Positions 25,734 to 35,419 of a stretch of DNA of 64,000 nt are shown in pieces (position 1 is the first letter of the stretch; each line of letters begins with the position of its first letter). This DNA is from an uncultured Lachnospiraceae bacterium (lineage in GTDB: Bacteria > Bacillota > Clostridia > Lachnospirales > Lachnospiraceae). A program made the translations under genes and the position numbers. The DNA is taken from contig CAJUGD010000021.1 in NCBI GenBank assembly GCA_910586205.1, forward strand, positions 3,369 through 67,368. The letters are read 5' to 3'. The notes beneath the pieces were generated by a model that made no database searches, was not told where the DNA came from, and was given only the letters and a program-made list of their open reading frames with translations.

Positions 25734-25983
25734 TTTTTACTCCCCTTTCTGTTTTATTTTTCCTCTTTTATAAATTTATCACGGAAGTACTGTTCCAAAT
25801 CTTTTGTACAATGAGAAGCATTCACGCCGACCTTTTTCTGGCAAAATTATGAACTCATTATATGGAAATCTCCAGACATAGTCAAGAATGTTTCTCTATT
25901 GGTATTGTATGAGCTTTTCCCATAAAAGTTAATTTTTCTCTTGCTTTCCTGGCCTGAAGTGTTTAAAATACCAGTAAAGGATT

Positions 25984-26032
25984 CTAGAGCGTGTCTGAAA
26001 ATTCATTCCCGCAATTTTCAGACACACTCTAG
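25984..26032 (+). repeat. Dispersed hairpin repeat, copy B (terminator-like)
   Basis: A near-perfect 20-bp stem (CTAGAGCGTGTCTGAAAATT; 19 of 20 pair) encloses the loop CATTCCCGC and is followed by TTTTT. It is the most complete of three related copies in the window (others at 15122 and 62211). The preceding 25734-25983 contains no gene that I can support. Confidence 0.75.
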
Positions 26033-26080
26033 TTTTTGAAAGAGGGAACCATTTTTTAACAAAGAAAGAGGACTTAAGAT

Positions 26081-27403
26081 ATGGAAAACCATTATTCTGA
26101 TACATTAAGGCAGGGAATCCAGCTTCTCTATTTTCAGTCAGATCCATCAAAATTCCCTGACGGTGTGCGGCTTTTGGAGCAGGCCGTGGCAAACGAGGAG
26201 CCTCATGCGTTCTATTTTCTGGCCAGATGTTATGGCTGGGGCGATGGAAATGTTAAGGATGACGAGAGGAAAGCAAAAAAGCTATCCAAACGGGGCATTG
26301 AACTTGGAAGCGATCTCTGCGTGCTGGGCGCAGATCGTATGGATATTTTAAAAGGCGATATTGCCAATGCTATGACAGGAACGCTGGAGGATGCTTTTCA
26401 TGGTGTGCTGGCCATGGCAGAGGCCGGAGAACCTATGGCCCAGTATGCTGTCGGACTTTTTTACTTTTGGGGAGATATGCTTCTTCATTTCCAAAAGCCG
26501 TCAAAGGAAGATTTTATCAAATGCGAAAAACAAAATGCTGCCGAGGCATTAAAATGGTTCCGCCGCTCTGCTGAGAAGGGCTGTATCCCGGCTTTCAGAA
26601 ATGCCTTTAACAGCGTGCGCAATGGCGTCAACGGAGTGGAAAAGAACTTGGATGAAGCCCTTCGCTGGGCGGAAACTATGGACGGCAAGGTAGACATGCG
26701 GGATTATTACCATTCCCTTGTTCTGGAATATCAAGGCTTAAAACGCCATTCCGACGCCATCCGCTGGTGTGAAAAGGGTACCCGTCAGGGAGTCACTGTC
26801 TGCATGGTAGATTTAGGACTTGTGTACTTATATGGCGACAGAGGCGCAAAGGAAGATGACGCCAAAGCCTTGGATCTTTTCAAAATGGCTGCTGAAGCAG
26901 GTGATGAATATGGGGCCTACAATGTGGGACGCTGCCTTTACAACGGCTGGGGTTGTGAGAAAAATTACAGCCAGGCTTTCTCCTGGTTTAATCAGGCTTT
27001 TAAGGGCGGACATCAGACATCCGAATCTTATCTTGCTCAATGCTATTTCTGGGGACGCGGCGTGGAGATCAATTATGAGATGGCAGTCAATATGATGAAC
27101 GGATTGATAAAAGAGCGTCTCGACTACCCAAAAGAGCTTATGGGATATTGCTGTCTTTACGGTAAAGGAACAGGCGTGGATACCATTCGAGGCAAACGTC
27201 TTTTGGAGGAAGCAGCCCAGGCTGACAAAAACATGGCATGGAAATTCTTGGGAGATATGTATGACGGGGCAGTGGGAGTTCCGGAAAATATTCCGATGGC
27301 AGTATCCTGTTATCAGAAGGCGGCCGGAAAAGGAATCTCTGTAGCTACAGATGCCTTAAAACGGTATAAGAAGACAATATTCGGAAAGTGGAAAAGAAAA
27401 TAA
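26081..27403 (+). CDS. Sel1-like repeat protein
   Basis: A 440-residue protein made almost wholly of Sel1/TPR-type helical repeats (about 36 residues each). Clear units are AEALKWFRRSAEKGCIPAF, ALDLFKMAAEAGDEYGAYNVG, AFSWFNQAFKGGHQTSESYLA and AVSCYQKAAGKGISVA. There is no signal peptide or membrane segment, so it is a cytosolic scaffold or adaptor. GAGGACTTAAG precedes the ATG. It stands alone, oriented opposite to its neighbours, with hairpins on both sides. The partner cannot be inferred. Confidence 0.85.
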   Translation: MENHYSDTLRQGIQLLYFQSDPSKFPDGVRLLEQAVANEEPHAFYFLARCYGWGDGNVKDDERKAKKLSKRGIELGSDLCVLGADRMDILKGDIANAMTGTLEDAFHGVLAMAEAGEPMAQYAVGLFYFWGDMLLHFQKPSKEDFIKCEKQNAAEALKWFRRSAEKGCIPAFRNAFNSVRNGVNGVEKNLDEALRWAETMDGKVDMRDYYHSLVLEYQGLKRHSDAIRWCEKGTRQGVTVCMVDLGLVYLYGDRGAKEDDAKALDLFKMAAEAGDEYGAYNVGRCLYNGWGCEKNYSQAFSWFNQAFKGGHQTSESYLAQCYFWGRGVEINYEMAVNMMNGLIKERLDYPKELMGYCCLYGKGTGVDTIRGKRLLEEAAQADKNMAWKFLGDMYDGAVGVPENIPMAVSCYQKAAGKGISVATDALKRYKKTIFGKWKRK

Positions 27404-27416
27404 TACCGGCAGTGAT

Positions 27417-27474
27417 AAAAGCTCCTTTTCGGTAAGAATGCAGTGATGACCATTCTTACCAAAAAGGAGCTTTT
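27417..27474. terminator. Long bidirectional terminator
   Basis: AAAAGCTCCTTTTCGGTAAG continuing to 27440 pairs with the complement at 27451-27474 and ends TTTT on both strands. A second small palindrome, GTGCCCG/CGGGCAC at 27481-27498, follows. It separates the convergent Sel1 and PTS genes. Confidence 0.8.
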
Positions 27475-27506
27475 GGCAGTGTGCCCGCTGCCGGGCACAT
27501 ACAAGT

Positions 27507-28973
27507 TTACTTACAAAGTTTCTTAAATTCATCTGCTACGAACTGGACCTGTGTGCCGATCACAACCTGCACGCTGGTCTTTCCGGGACGAATCACTCCA
27601 GCCACTCCGGCTGACTTAATCTTCTTTTCATCCACCTTGGTATTATCCACTACCTCCAGACGCAGACGTGTGATACAGTTGTCAATGGAAGCTAAGTTCT
27701 CCTTGCCGCCCACACCTTCCAGAATAATTTCTGCTATCTGTGTAAAGTTATCATTAGCCAGCACTACCTTCAGTTCATCCTCCTCGTCATCCTCACGTCC
27801 CGGAGTTTTCAGATTCCAGGCCGTAATGGCAAAACGGAACACCAGATAAAATACTGCGAAGGCCGCTATTCCAAGAGGCAGAATCAACCATGTTTTCGCA
27901 GCTGCCGGCAGGGTTGCGGAGAACAGAAGGTCTGTACCGCCTGCCGAGAAAGAGAATCCGGCGCGGAAGCCAAGCATTACGGTAATTGTGGTAAAAATTC
28001 CGTACAGCAGCGCATATACCACATACAAAGCCGGAGCCAGGAACATAAATCCAAATTCAAAAGGCTCTGTAACGCCGCAGATAAACGCACAAATCGCTGC
28101 GGAGGCAACCAGACCTACTGCCACATCCCGCTTCTCAGGTTTAGCACAATGTACCATAGCCAAAGCAGCTCCCGGAATACCAAACATCATACAGGGGAAG
28201 AACCCTGACATGTACATTCCCAAAGACCAGCTCACATCTGCCGAAGTCTCGCCTGCCCAGAAATGACTCAAATCTCCTAATCCGATGGTATCAAACCAGA
28301 AAACATTGTTGAGGGCGTGATGCAGCCCGGTAGGAATCAGCAAACGGTTCAGGAACGCATAGATACCGGCTCCAATGGCATCCATTCCGATAATCCCATT
28401 ACCAACTGCGATCAACACGCCAAACACCACCGGCCATATAAACAGCAATACCACAGAAGCCAGAATGGAAACCACTCCTGCCACAATGGCCACGCACCGC
28501 TTGCCGCTGAAGAATGACAGCCAGTTAGGAAGTTTAGTCCTCTTAAAGCGGTTGTAGCATGAAGAACCGATTACACCGGATAAAATTCCGATAAAAGGAT
28601 TGGCAATCTTATCAAATGCCAACACTTTATCCGGATTCTCGGCAATCGACGGAAACAGGGTGGTCACAAAACCTGTGGACAACAAAGTAGTTATCATCAG
28701 CCAGGAAGCCAGGGCCGCCAGACCGCCGGTTCCGTCATTGTCTTCTGACATCCCAACACCAACACCAATTACAAACAAAATTGCCATATTGTCAATCAGC
28801 GCTCCGCCTGCCTTCACCAAAAACAGTCCCAGCTTCGGCACAAAACCGACAATATCGCCGCCCTGCATGGAAGCCGGGCAGAATAAGTAACCAAATCCCA
28901 TTAAGATACCGCAAATGGGGAGACACGCCACAGGGAGCATTAAAGCTTTCCCCAGTTTCTGAAGATACTTCAT
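27507..28973 (-). CDS. PTS glucose/N-acetylglucosamine-type EIICB
   Basis: A 488-residue fusion. EIIC spans residues about 1-390 (opening QKLGKALMLPVACLPICGIL; GIYAFLNRLLIPTGLHHALNN; CGVTEPFEFGFMFLAP), and a C-terminal EIIB carries the phosphorylated Cys in NCITRLRLEV near residue 430. It imports and phosphorylates a hexose, most like GlcNAc or glucose types. No EIIA is fused, so a separate Glc-type EIIA is needed. ATG 28973 has GAGGAGGATATTT; frames starting further upstream are artefacts. It is monocistronic, between a terminator and a short AT-rich upstream region (28974-29217). Confidence 0.9.
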   Translation of the reverse strand: MKYLQKLGKALMLPVACLPICGILMGFGYLFCPASMQGGDIVGFVPKLGLFLVKAGGALIDNMAILFVIGVGVGMSEDNDGTGGLAALASWLMITTLLSTGFVTTLFPSIAENPDKVLAFDKIANPFIGILSGVIGSSCYNRFKRTKLPNWLSFFSGKRCVAIVAGVVSILASVVLLFIWPVVFGVLIAVGNGIIGMDAIGAGIYAFLNRLLIPTGLHHALNNVFWFDTIGLGDLSHFWAGETSADVSWSLGMYMSGFFPCMMFGIPGAALAMVHCAKPEKRDVAVGLVASAAICAFICGVTEPFEFGFMFLAPALYVVYALLYGIFTTITVMLGFRAGFSFSAGGTDLLFSATLPAAAKTWLILPLGIAAFAVFYLVFRFAITAWNLKTPGREDDEEDELKVVLANDNFTQIAEIILEGVGGKENLASIDNCITRLRLEVVDNTKVDEKKIKSAGVAGVIRPGKTSVQVVIGTQVQFVADEFKKLCK

Positions 28974-29217
28974 AAATATCCTCCTCTCCATAATAAAAAA
29001 TTTGGTGGTAATCATAAAAACCTGCTTTAAAACGCAGACCTTCATTTTCGTTTTCTTTTTCTTTCCATGGAAAATGTTTCTGGCACCATTCTTGCGCCTT
29101 CATCTTTTGTACAACTTTACTATTTTTTTCAATTCATTACTTATTATATCAGTCATATTTTATAATGTCAATATTTTTATTTATAATTAGTTTATGATTT
29201 TTTTAGATTTTTTATAT

Positions 29218-30360
29218 TTATTTTTTATTATACATATTGCCAGGATCTCTTTCCTTCTCCTTTGCCCGATGATCCGCATCTTCTTTTACAAGCTCAATGA
29301 CAACCGCTGTCAGAGGAATGAAAAAGATGATTCCCATAATACCGAAAAGCTCCCCTCCAATCATGGCAGCAACCAGAGTATAAAGGGGAGGAAGCCCTAC
29401 CGATCCCCCTACCACCCGTGGATAGATAAACTGATTTTCAACAAACTGCACCGCCAAATATACAATCAAACACCGGATCACAGCAGAAGGAGCAATCAGC
29501 AGGGTGAGAAATGCACTGACAGCACAGGAAATCAAGGCGCCTACATAGGGAATGATGGCGCATACTGCTGTCAGCATGCCCACCAGATTGCCGTAAGGCA
29601 GCCGGAACAGTGTAAAAGCCAGAAACATGAGGATTCCCAAAATCACAGCCTCAAAGCACTGACTGGACAAAAAATTTGTAAAAGAACGGTAAAATACTGC
29701 GCAGAAATGAAGGATCCTCTCCTCCCATACCGGCTTTAAATAGGCATGGATTAATTTCCGGGAATGTCTGCCTAACCGCTCCTTTTCTGACAGCATATAG
29801 ATGCAGATAATTGCGGCAAATACACCTGTCACAAGAATATTAACCGTGAAGGAAACAGCACTCAGAATATTTCCAAACACCACATCCATGCCATTAGAAA
29901 TATTCTGCATAACCTTCTCAAAATCAATGCCGGAAACCCACTCCTCCATCCACTCGATGTTCAGCTCCTGTCCGTTTAAATATTCAAGCCAACCCGGAAT
30001 ACTGGCTTTCACCTGGATATACAGACTCTCCAACGAGCGGGTGATTTCCGGAACAAGCAAAATCAAAACCAAAAGAAACACAAGCAGGATAGAGATTATG
30101 GTAACCACAAGACTGATATTCCAAAGCTGGCTGTCAGAAGGCTGTGCTTTCCTATTTTTTAAAAGCCCTTTCAGCCGCTTTTTCACCCCATTTGCCGGAA
30201 CGCTGATAAATAATGCCAAAATACCTCCGGCAATGACAGGAAGCAGCAAATCAAGGATTTTTCCCGCAAGCCTCAGCACAAATGGCAGATTCATCAGTGC
30301 TGCAAACAGGCTGATTCCAACAACTGTTACCAATAAATTTTGTTTTGTTTTTGTGTCCAT
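29218..30360 (-). CDS. AI-2E family transporter (PerM/YtvI-like)
   Basis: A 380-residue membrane protein with about eight hydrophobic segments and the family hallmarks GGILALFISVPANGVKKRL near the N-terminus and GNLVGMLTAVCAIIPYVGAL near residue 255, plus NQFIYPRVVGGSVGL. Members export small signals or ions; the function of this one is unknown. ATG 30360 with GAGGAAGG is preferred over an upstream in-frame start at 30438. It follows the aldolase gene with a gap of about 115 bases. Confidence 0.85.
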   Translation of the reverse strand: MDTKTKQNLLVTVVGISLFAALMNLPFVLRLAGKILDLLLPVIAGGILALFISVPANGVKKRLKGLLKNRKAQPSDSQLWNISLVVTIISILLVFLLVLILLVPEITRSLESLYIQVKASIPGWLEYLNGQELNIEWMEEWVSGIDFEKVMQNISNGMDVVFGNILSAVSFTVNILVTGVFAAIICIYMLSEKERLGRHSRKLIHAYLKPVWEERILHFCAVFYRSFTNFLSSQCFEAVILGILMFLAFTLFRLPYGNLVGMLTAVCAIIPYVGALISCAVSAFLTLLIAPSAVIRCLIVYLAVQFVENQFIYPRVVGGSVGLPPLYTLVAAMIGGELFGIMGIIFFIPLTAVVIELVKEDADHRAKEKERDPGNMYNKK

Positions 30361-30476
30361 AGCCTTCCTCTTAAACTCTTTTCTTCCCAATAATATCTCT
30401 AGCTCACCGATACAAAGAGGAACGATAAAGCCCTCCAAAAGTCAATTCCGGGCTGTTACCGTTCCCATCTTATCAC

Positions 30477-31625
30477 CTATTTTTTGTACCGCTCTGCCAT
30501 CTCATCTAAACTGACCTGCTCCACAAGGGGTGCCTTGCCAAAGGAACCAAACTGCACGATCAAGGTTCCCACCACTTCCTTCACTCCCCGTTCCACACAG
30601 TCCACGATAGCAGCCACATCCTCGTCCGGAATATTTCCGTACATCACCGTGTCCATGATGGGCGGCAGAAATGCCCGGGGATCAAACTGGTTCTTCTTTG
30701 TCTCCAAAAGCTCATAGATACCGCCAATGGAAGCACTGGTTCGTTTCTCAGGATATTCAGCAAACAGCTCCTTCATATTCCGGGTCACTGCCAGGCGGAT
30801 ATCCGTATCCACGTTAATCTTGCTGATTCCGCAGGGAATCGCTGCCTTCAGCTCCTCGATAGAAATACCATAGGTGTTGGAAAGCTCCCCTCCCAAACCA
30901 TTGATCTCATCCACAATATATTTAGGCACTGTAGAAGATCCATGGGACACCAGAGCGCCGAAAATCCCCTGATGATTCATACATTCCCGGATGGCAACGG
31001 CAATCTCCTTCCTCAGCTTTACATCCTTGCCCTTGGAAGCCCCATGCATGGTGCCATAGGAAATGGCCAGAGCATCCACCTCTGTGTTTTTGAAAAATTC
31101 CACTGCATCCAATGGATTGGTGTAGGTGGAAGCTGCAGAGAATACATGATCCTCCACACCGGCCAGCACACCCAGCTCTCCTTCCACACTGACCCCCCGG
31201 GCGTGGGCATATTTTACCACTTCCCTGGTCAGCTCCATGTTCTCCTTAAAAGGCAGGGAGGATCCGTCAATCATCACAGAGGTATACCCGCCCTCAATCG
31301 CTGCCACGCAGGAATCGAAATCCCTGCCGTGATCTAAATGAAGCACAATGGGAATCTTAGAATCTGCCCCGTACTTTTTCACCGCATTGGCAATATTCTT
31401 TGCCCCTGCCTTTTTATCCTCCAAGGTTGCGTTCATAAAATCACATCTTCCGCCCATAAACCCGTTGGCTAAGTCTGCCCCCTGGAGAATCGCCGCTGAG
31501 CGGAACATCTCATGAACCTCAATGGCTGCCTTGGCCTGGGCCACCGCATTAACATTAAATGCACCCTGTCCAAAGCCGTATTTAACCGTTGCCTCCAATA
31601 ACGGACGCAGTGGAATTAATGGCAT
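30477..31625 (-). CDS. Class II fructose-bisphosphate aldolase, long form
   Basis: A 382-residue zinc aldolase. It has GFGQGAFNVNAVAQAKA at the start, VLHLDHGRDFDSC near residue 97 with metal-site His residues, GGYTSVMIDGSSLPFKEN, and ALVSHGSSTVP near 220 with the second metal-site His. It is longer than the other two aldolases here and belongs to the FBA branch often used in glycolysis. It splits fructose-1,6-bisphosphate to DHAP and glyceraldehyde-3-phosphate. It is the last enzyme gene of a Pgi-Pfk-Tpi-LarA-Fba cluster, downstream of larA by 43 bases. GAGGGGTAAATT precedes the ATG. Confidence 0.88.
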   Translation of the reverse strand: MPLIPLRPLLEATVKYGFGQGAFNVNAVAQAKAAIEVHEMFRSAAILQGADLANGFMGGRCDFMNATLEDKKAGAKNIANAVKKYGADSKIPIVLHLDHGRDFDSCVAAIEGGYTSVMIDGSSLPFKENMELTREVVKYAHARGVSVEGELGVLAGVEDHVFSAASTYTNPLDAVEFFKNTEVDALAISYGTMHGASKGKDVKLRKEIAVAIRECMNHQGIFGALVSHGSSTVPKYIVDEINGLGGELSNTYGISIEELKAAIPCGISKINVDTDIRLAVTRNMKELFAEYPEKRTSASIGGIYELLETKKNQFDPRAFLPPIMDTVMYGNIPDEDVAAIVDCVERGVKEVVGTLIVQFGSFGKAPLVEQVSLDEMAERYKK

Positions 31626-31668
31626 AATTTACCCCTCTCTTTCTAATCGAACCTATATTTCCCTGTTC

Positions 31669-33162
31669 CTACCCATGCATATGAGCCGCGCAATGACAGT
31701 CCTCTGCACCCTTGCCGTTATAGACCTCCCCCTTCATCATCAGATGGACCGCACTGAGCTTAAAGGTCTGAGGCAGCGCCAGAATATTGGGGTTTTGCCC
31801 CACAAACTTCTTTTTGGCATCCTCTAACGCCTCCTCAATGGTGGCCCTTGTCTTTAAGCCCATTCCGCGGGCAAACCCCGGCTCCTGGGCGCCGCACACA
31901 TAGATAGCTGAAGTATTCATTTCCGCAATATGTCCACAACTGATCATGGAAAATCCATGGAAGGGATGGAAAGCATTGCAGAACCGGTACTTGCGGATAT
32001 ATTCCTCATTGGTGGCAAAATACTCCCCATACCGGTTCATGTCCGGCAAGGTATTCATGTAGTCCTTCTGGAACATCTCATACATTTCCCTGGTGTATGG
32101 CCACAGCTCATCGTGGAAATACCCGTTGCAGATGGAAGAACAGATAATCACACACTTATCGCTCATCACTCTCTTATGGCGGATCACCTGGGCTGAGATG
32201 GCCTGCATCAGCATAATCGGATTGGTGCCCATGCCCTCTCCATAGTGGAAAAACTGGGGCATGCCAAATATCATCACATCATATTTCTTCTCTGCCCAGG
32301 GCACATAGGTACGCTTGTCTGCCGTTACCCAGGAATGGGGCTGCATCACTTTGGCATAGCCGCTGTTAATCTCAATCTGACGGGATTTTGTATCCAGCAC
32401 CGCATCACAGCAGAAGAATTTCTTCCCCATGCACTCCTCCATGTGCTGCCCGATCTCGTCAAACTTGGTGCGCATCAGGGAAGCGCCGCTCACCGGTGTA
32501 AAATCCTGCCGGTGCATAACCTCCGGCACATGGTGGGAAGCAATGGAACGCCAATGGGTAATCCCCGTGGCACAGTGCTTATAGCCGCCGGAATATCCCC
32601 CATAGGGATTCCCCTGGGTATGTCCGATGAGAATCGCCACATCGCTGTCATACACATACTTGTTCATCAGTACCGGGTCTCCCCTGCGGGTAGTTCCCAA
32701 ATCCACCAGATGATCATAGTCTTCACTGTCATGGTTAATGATCTGATGGGTGTACCAGAACTCGTTAAACAGCTCATTTCCCAGTACCCCCCGGATCTCC
32801 TGCTCCGTGTTCTTTCGGTGAAGCCCGTTGGAGCAGATCAGCAGAATGTCCTTCTTCTCTACTCCCGCATCATACAATTCCTGCAGAATCAGCCGGATGG
32901 AAACCTTTCGATGGGAAGCAGGCTGCTCTCCCCCCTTTACCCGGTCCGGGAAAATAATCGTGACCTTAGAGCCCTTGTGAGCCAGCTTGGAAAGGGGCTC
33001 CATGCCCATGGGATTGCGGATGGACTCCAATGTTTTTGCCTCAATCTGATCCTCCGGAATGCAAGGGGGATCCGGAACCGTCTCCCCTGGAATAAACACA
33101 TCTGTAGAATCCGGCAGCTCCGCTGTCATCATTCCCTGTCCATACTCAAATGCAAGCTTCAT
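31669..33162 (-). CDS. LarA-family (lactate racemase-like) nickel-pincer enzyme
   Basis: A 497-residue protein of the LarA/DUF2088 family. It has the N-terminal IFPDRVKGGEQPASHRK block (canonical DxxRPTP region altered), ICSNGLHRKNTEQEI near residue 118 (first catalytic His region), NHDSEDYDH, and GNPYGGYSGGYKHCATGITHW near 190-210, which holds the Lys and His expected to carry and coordinate the nickel-pincer cofactor. LarA racemises lactate; homologues racemise or epimerise other 2-hydroxy acids. The C-terminus ends in a Cys/His-rich CHCAAHMHG. The larB, larC and larE cofactor genes are not in the window. It lies inside a glycolytic gene cluster. Confidence 0.82.
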   Translation of the reverse strand: MKLAFEYGQGMMTAELPDSTDVFIPGETVPDPPCIPEDQIEAKTLESIRNPMGMEPLSKLAHKGSKVTIIFPDRVKGGEQPASHRKVSIRLILQELYDAGVEKKDILLICSNGLHRKNTEQEIRGVLGNELFNEFWYTHQIINHDSEDYDHLVDLGTTRRGDPVLMNKYVYDSDVAILIGHTQGNPYGGYSGGYKHCATGITHWRSIASHHVPEVMHRQDFTPVSGASLMRTKFDEIGQHMEECMGKKFFCCDAVLDTKSRQIEINSGYAKVMQPHSWVTADKRTYVPWAEKKYDVMIFGMPQFFHYGEGMGTNPIMLMQAISAQVIRHKRVMSDKCVIICSSICNGYFHDELWPYTREMYEMFQKDYMNTLPDMNRYGEYFATNEEYIRKYRFCNAFHPFHGFSMISCGHIAEMNTSAIYVCGAQEPGFARGMGLKTRATIEEALEDAKKKFVGQNPNILALPQTFKLSAVHLMMKGEVYNGKGAEDCHCAAHMHG

Positions 33163-33245
33163 AAAATACCTCCTTCTTTACTGTCAGCAAATTTCATACC
33201 ATCTGTGCAATACTTATCATTACTTTTCTATAAGCCTGTCTCCTG

Positions 33246-34082
33246 TTATTTTCCCATATAAGTCCGGATAATATCCAGATACTCCTCCGGATAATATCCG
33301 ATCTCTCCGGAGAACCGAGTCAGGGCAATCAGTCCCCCGTCCATCACCGGAACTGAGGCCAGCATCTTGGCATTATCCGTCTTAAGCCCGCCGCCGTACA
33401 CCACATCCATACCGCCTGTCACTTCCTTCACAAATGTCCCGATCTTGGTGATATACTCCTTATCCGGCGGCACCTTACCCGGCCCGATAGCCCACACCGG
33501 TTCATAGGCAATCGTAACCTTTTTCCTGTCCACCCCTGCCAGACCTGTCTCAAGCTGCTCTTTAAGCACCTCCTGCCACCGCTCCTGCTCCTCTGAGGTC
33601 TCTCCGATACAGTAAAGCACAAAAAGCCCTGCCTTCACCGCTGCCTGAATCTCCTTGTTCAAAAGACGGTTTACTGCAGCCGTGTCACTTATCCCAGCCT
33701 CCGCTAAAATACCTGCCTTGTCCCGGCGCTCCTCACAGTGGCCGATAATGGTGGTGACGCACCCCATGGCTTTCACTGCATTGGCTGTGCGGTTGGTGGT
33801 AAAGGCCCCGAAATTGCCCCCCACTGCCGTATCATCCCGGTACACGCCCTGGCACCCCACCTTCACCGGGCTGTTCTCGCAGAGGGCTGACACTGCCGGC
33901 AGCAGATGGGCCTCCGGGAAATACATGGCAAACTCCACCTCATCCCCCTCATACTTCTTTAGCTGTTCCTGGGTGTGCTCTACAATATAGCTTCCCCACT
34001 GCTCAATAGGAGCAATGGCATTTACCCCTCCGAACTCCTTTGGGATGTCAAAACGTTTCAGATTCAAAAAGATATGCTTCAT
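33246..34082 (-). CDS. Triosephosphate isomerase, divergent long form
   Basis: A 278-residue TIM-barrel isomerase. The N-terminal NLKRFD replaces the usual NWKMN with the catalytic-site Lys kept. The catalytic His block is IIGHCEERRD, and the catalytic Glu is in IAYEPVWAIGPGK near residue 180; the phosphate loop VVYGGGLKTDNA is near 230. It interconverts DHAP and glyceraldehyde-3-phosphate or a related ketose/aldose phosphate. It is about 25 residues longer than housekeeping TpiA and divergent, so it is probably a pathway-specific paralogue. ATG 34082 with GGAGTGAAAGC is used rather than upstream in-frame starts. Confidence 0.85.
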   Translation of the reverse strand: MKHIFLNLKRFDIPKEFGGVNAIAPIEQWGSYIVEHTQEQLKKYEGDEVEFAMYFPEAHLLPAVSALCENSPVKVGCQGVYRDDTAVGGNFGAFTTNRTANAVKAMGCVTTIIGHCEERRDKAGILAEAGISDTAAVNRLLNKEIQAAVKAGLFVLYCIGETSEEQERWQEVLKEQLETGLAGVDRKKVTIAYEPVWAIGPGKVPPDKEYITKIGTFVKEVTGGMDVVYGGGLKTDNAKMLASVPVMDGGLIALTRFSGEIGYYPEEYLDIIRTYMGK

Positions 34083-34086
34083 GCTT

Positions 34087-35274
34087 TCACTCCTTCTCTT
34101 TCTCCTGGTACAAATCCTGGAAATCAATAAACTCCGGAACCTCTGCTCCAATCAAGGGCTTGCACCACTGAACAAACCCTTCTCTCACATCATTGCCCCG
34201 ATCATTGATATATTCCTTAGGAACCACCCGCTCATAGAGCATAACCTCCTCAATGGGAATCATGCGCACCGAGATGCGGTAACTGCCGTCCGGAGTCTCC
34301 TCACGGATAAAGCCCACCATTTTGCCGCCTTCGCTCCGCATGGCCGCCTTCAGAGCCTCCCGGCCCGCCAGCACCGCTTCGTCCCGGTCTACCGGAGACT
34401 GAAGCTTGATGGATGCCCGGCCGCAGATGCCCGGTTTCTCGCTTCTGGCTTTGATGCCCAGCTTCTTGATCACCAGCTCTGCCAGATAAGCGCTCACATC
34501 CCCATAGTAGACGGATCTTCCTGTCTGGAAAATAGGAGGCACAATGGGCTTGCCGGATTCATCCTTAAGGCCCTCGCTGGCCACCACCACCACGCCGCCC
34601 TTTTCCTCATAGAGCCGCTTCACATCCTCTAAAAACTCCTCCTCATGGAACGGCCTCTCCGGCAGATAGATCAGATGAGGCGCATCCCCCGGCTTTTTCC
34701 TGGCCAGTGCCGAGGATGCCGTTATCCATCCTGCATTCCGCCCCATGGCCTCCACCACACACACATGAATCGGCAGGGACTTCACATCCACCCCCACCTC
34801 TGCCACTGTCTCTGCCAGATAGCGGGCAGCGCTGCCATATCCCGGAGTATGGTCTGTGATGGCGATATCATTGTCTATGGTCTTGGGAATCCCCACCACG
34901 CAGATCCCTGCATCCTTACAGGCCCGGTGAATCTTCCCGCAGGTATCCATGGTTCCGTTGCCTCCGTTCAGCAACACATATTGAATGTCATGCTTCTGAA
35001 AAATGGCTGTCATGGCCTCATAATCCTCCTGCTCCAGAGCATACCGGGAGGAACCGATGGCCGTGGCCGGAGTGGTCAAAAGCAGCTTCAGCTTTTCCTC
35101 CGGGTACGCTGCCAGATCAAGAAACCGCTCCTTCAAAATCGCCTCGCTTCCGCCTATGGCGCCATACACATGCTCAATCCCGCCGCACTCTGCCGCCTCC
35201 TGAATTACTCCGTACAGGGAGGCGTTGATCACCGCGGTAGGCCCTCCTCCATGCACCACCAATACATTTGCCAC
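34087..35274 (-). CDS. 6-phosphofructokinase family (ATP/PPi type uncertain)
   Basis: A 395-residue PfkA-superfamily kinase with VVHGGGPTAVINASL at the start, GGNGTMDT near residue 100, the catalytic PKTIDNDI near 128, and VEAMGRNAGWI near 170. In ATP enzymes the site usually reads GGDGS with PGTIDND, in PPi enzymes GGDD/GGED with PKTIDND. Here the Lys of PKTIDND favours PPi while Gly in GGNGT favours ATP, and the preceding Asp is Asn. Donor specificity is therefore open. It is four bases downstream of nothing and five bases upstream of the tpi start, so the pair is tightly coupled. A cre-like site lies about 100 bases upstream. Confidence 0.88.
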   Translation of the reverse strand: MANVLVVHGGGPTAVINASLYGVIQEAAECGGIEHVYGAIGGSEAILKERFLDLAAYPEEKLKLLLTTPATAIGSSRYALEQEDYEAMTAIFQKHDIQYVLLNGGNGTMDTCGKIHRACKDAGICVVGIPKTIDNDIAITDHTPGYGSAARYLAETVAEVGVDVKSLPIHVCVVEAMGRNAGWITASSALARKKPGDAPHLIYLPERPFHEEEFLEDVKRLYEEKGGVVVVASEGLKDESGKPIVPPIFQTGRSVYYGDVSAYLAELVIKKLGIKARSEKPGICGRASIKLQSPVDRDEAVLAGREALKAAMRSEGGKMVGFIREETPDGSYRISVRMIPIEEVMLYERVVPKEYINDRGNDVREGFVQWCKPLIGAEVPEFIDFQDLYQEKEKE

Positions 35275-35372
35275 CTTCCATTCTCCTTTCCCTTTTAACT
35301 GTTTAACTCAGCCTTGCATCTGTTTCGTAATACTATCATACCACAATTCCAACCAAATTTGTGCTGTTTTTA

Positions 35373-35390
35373 CTCAAACGTTTTCGTTGA
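35373..35390. promoter_or_regulatory. CcpA (cre)-like or LacI-family operator
   Basis: CTCAAACGTTTTCGTTGA contains AACGTTTTCG, close to the cre consensus TGNAANCGNTNNCA read on either strand. It lies about 100 bases upstream of the phosphofructokinase start, a place suited to carbon-catabolite control of the cluster. Confidence 0.5.
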
Positions 35391-35419
35391 AATATATTTT
35401 GGTTGACTTTCGTTTTCCA

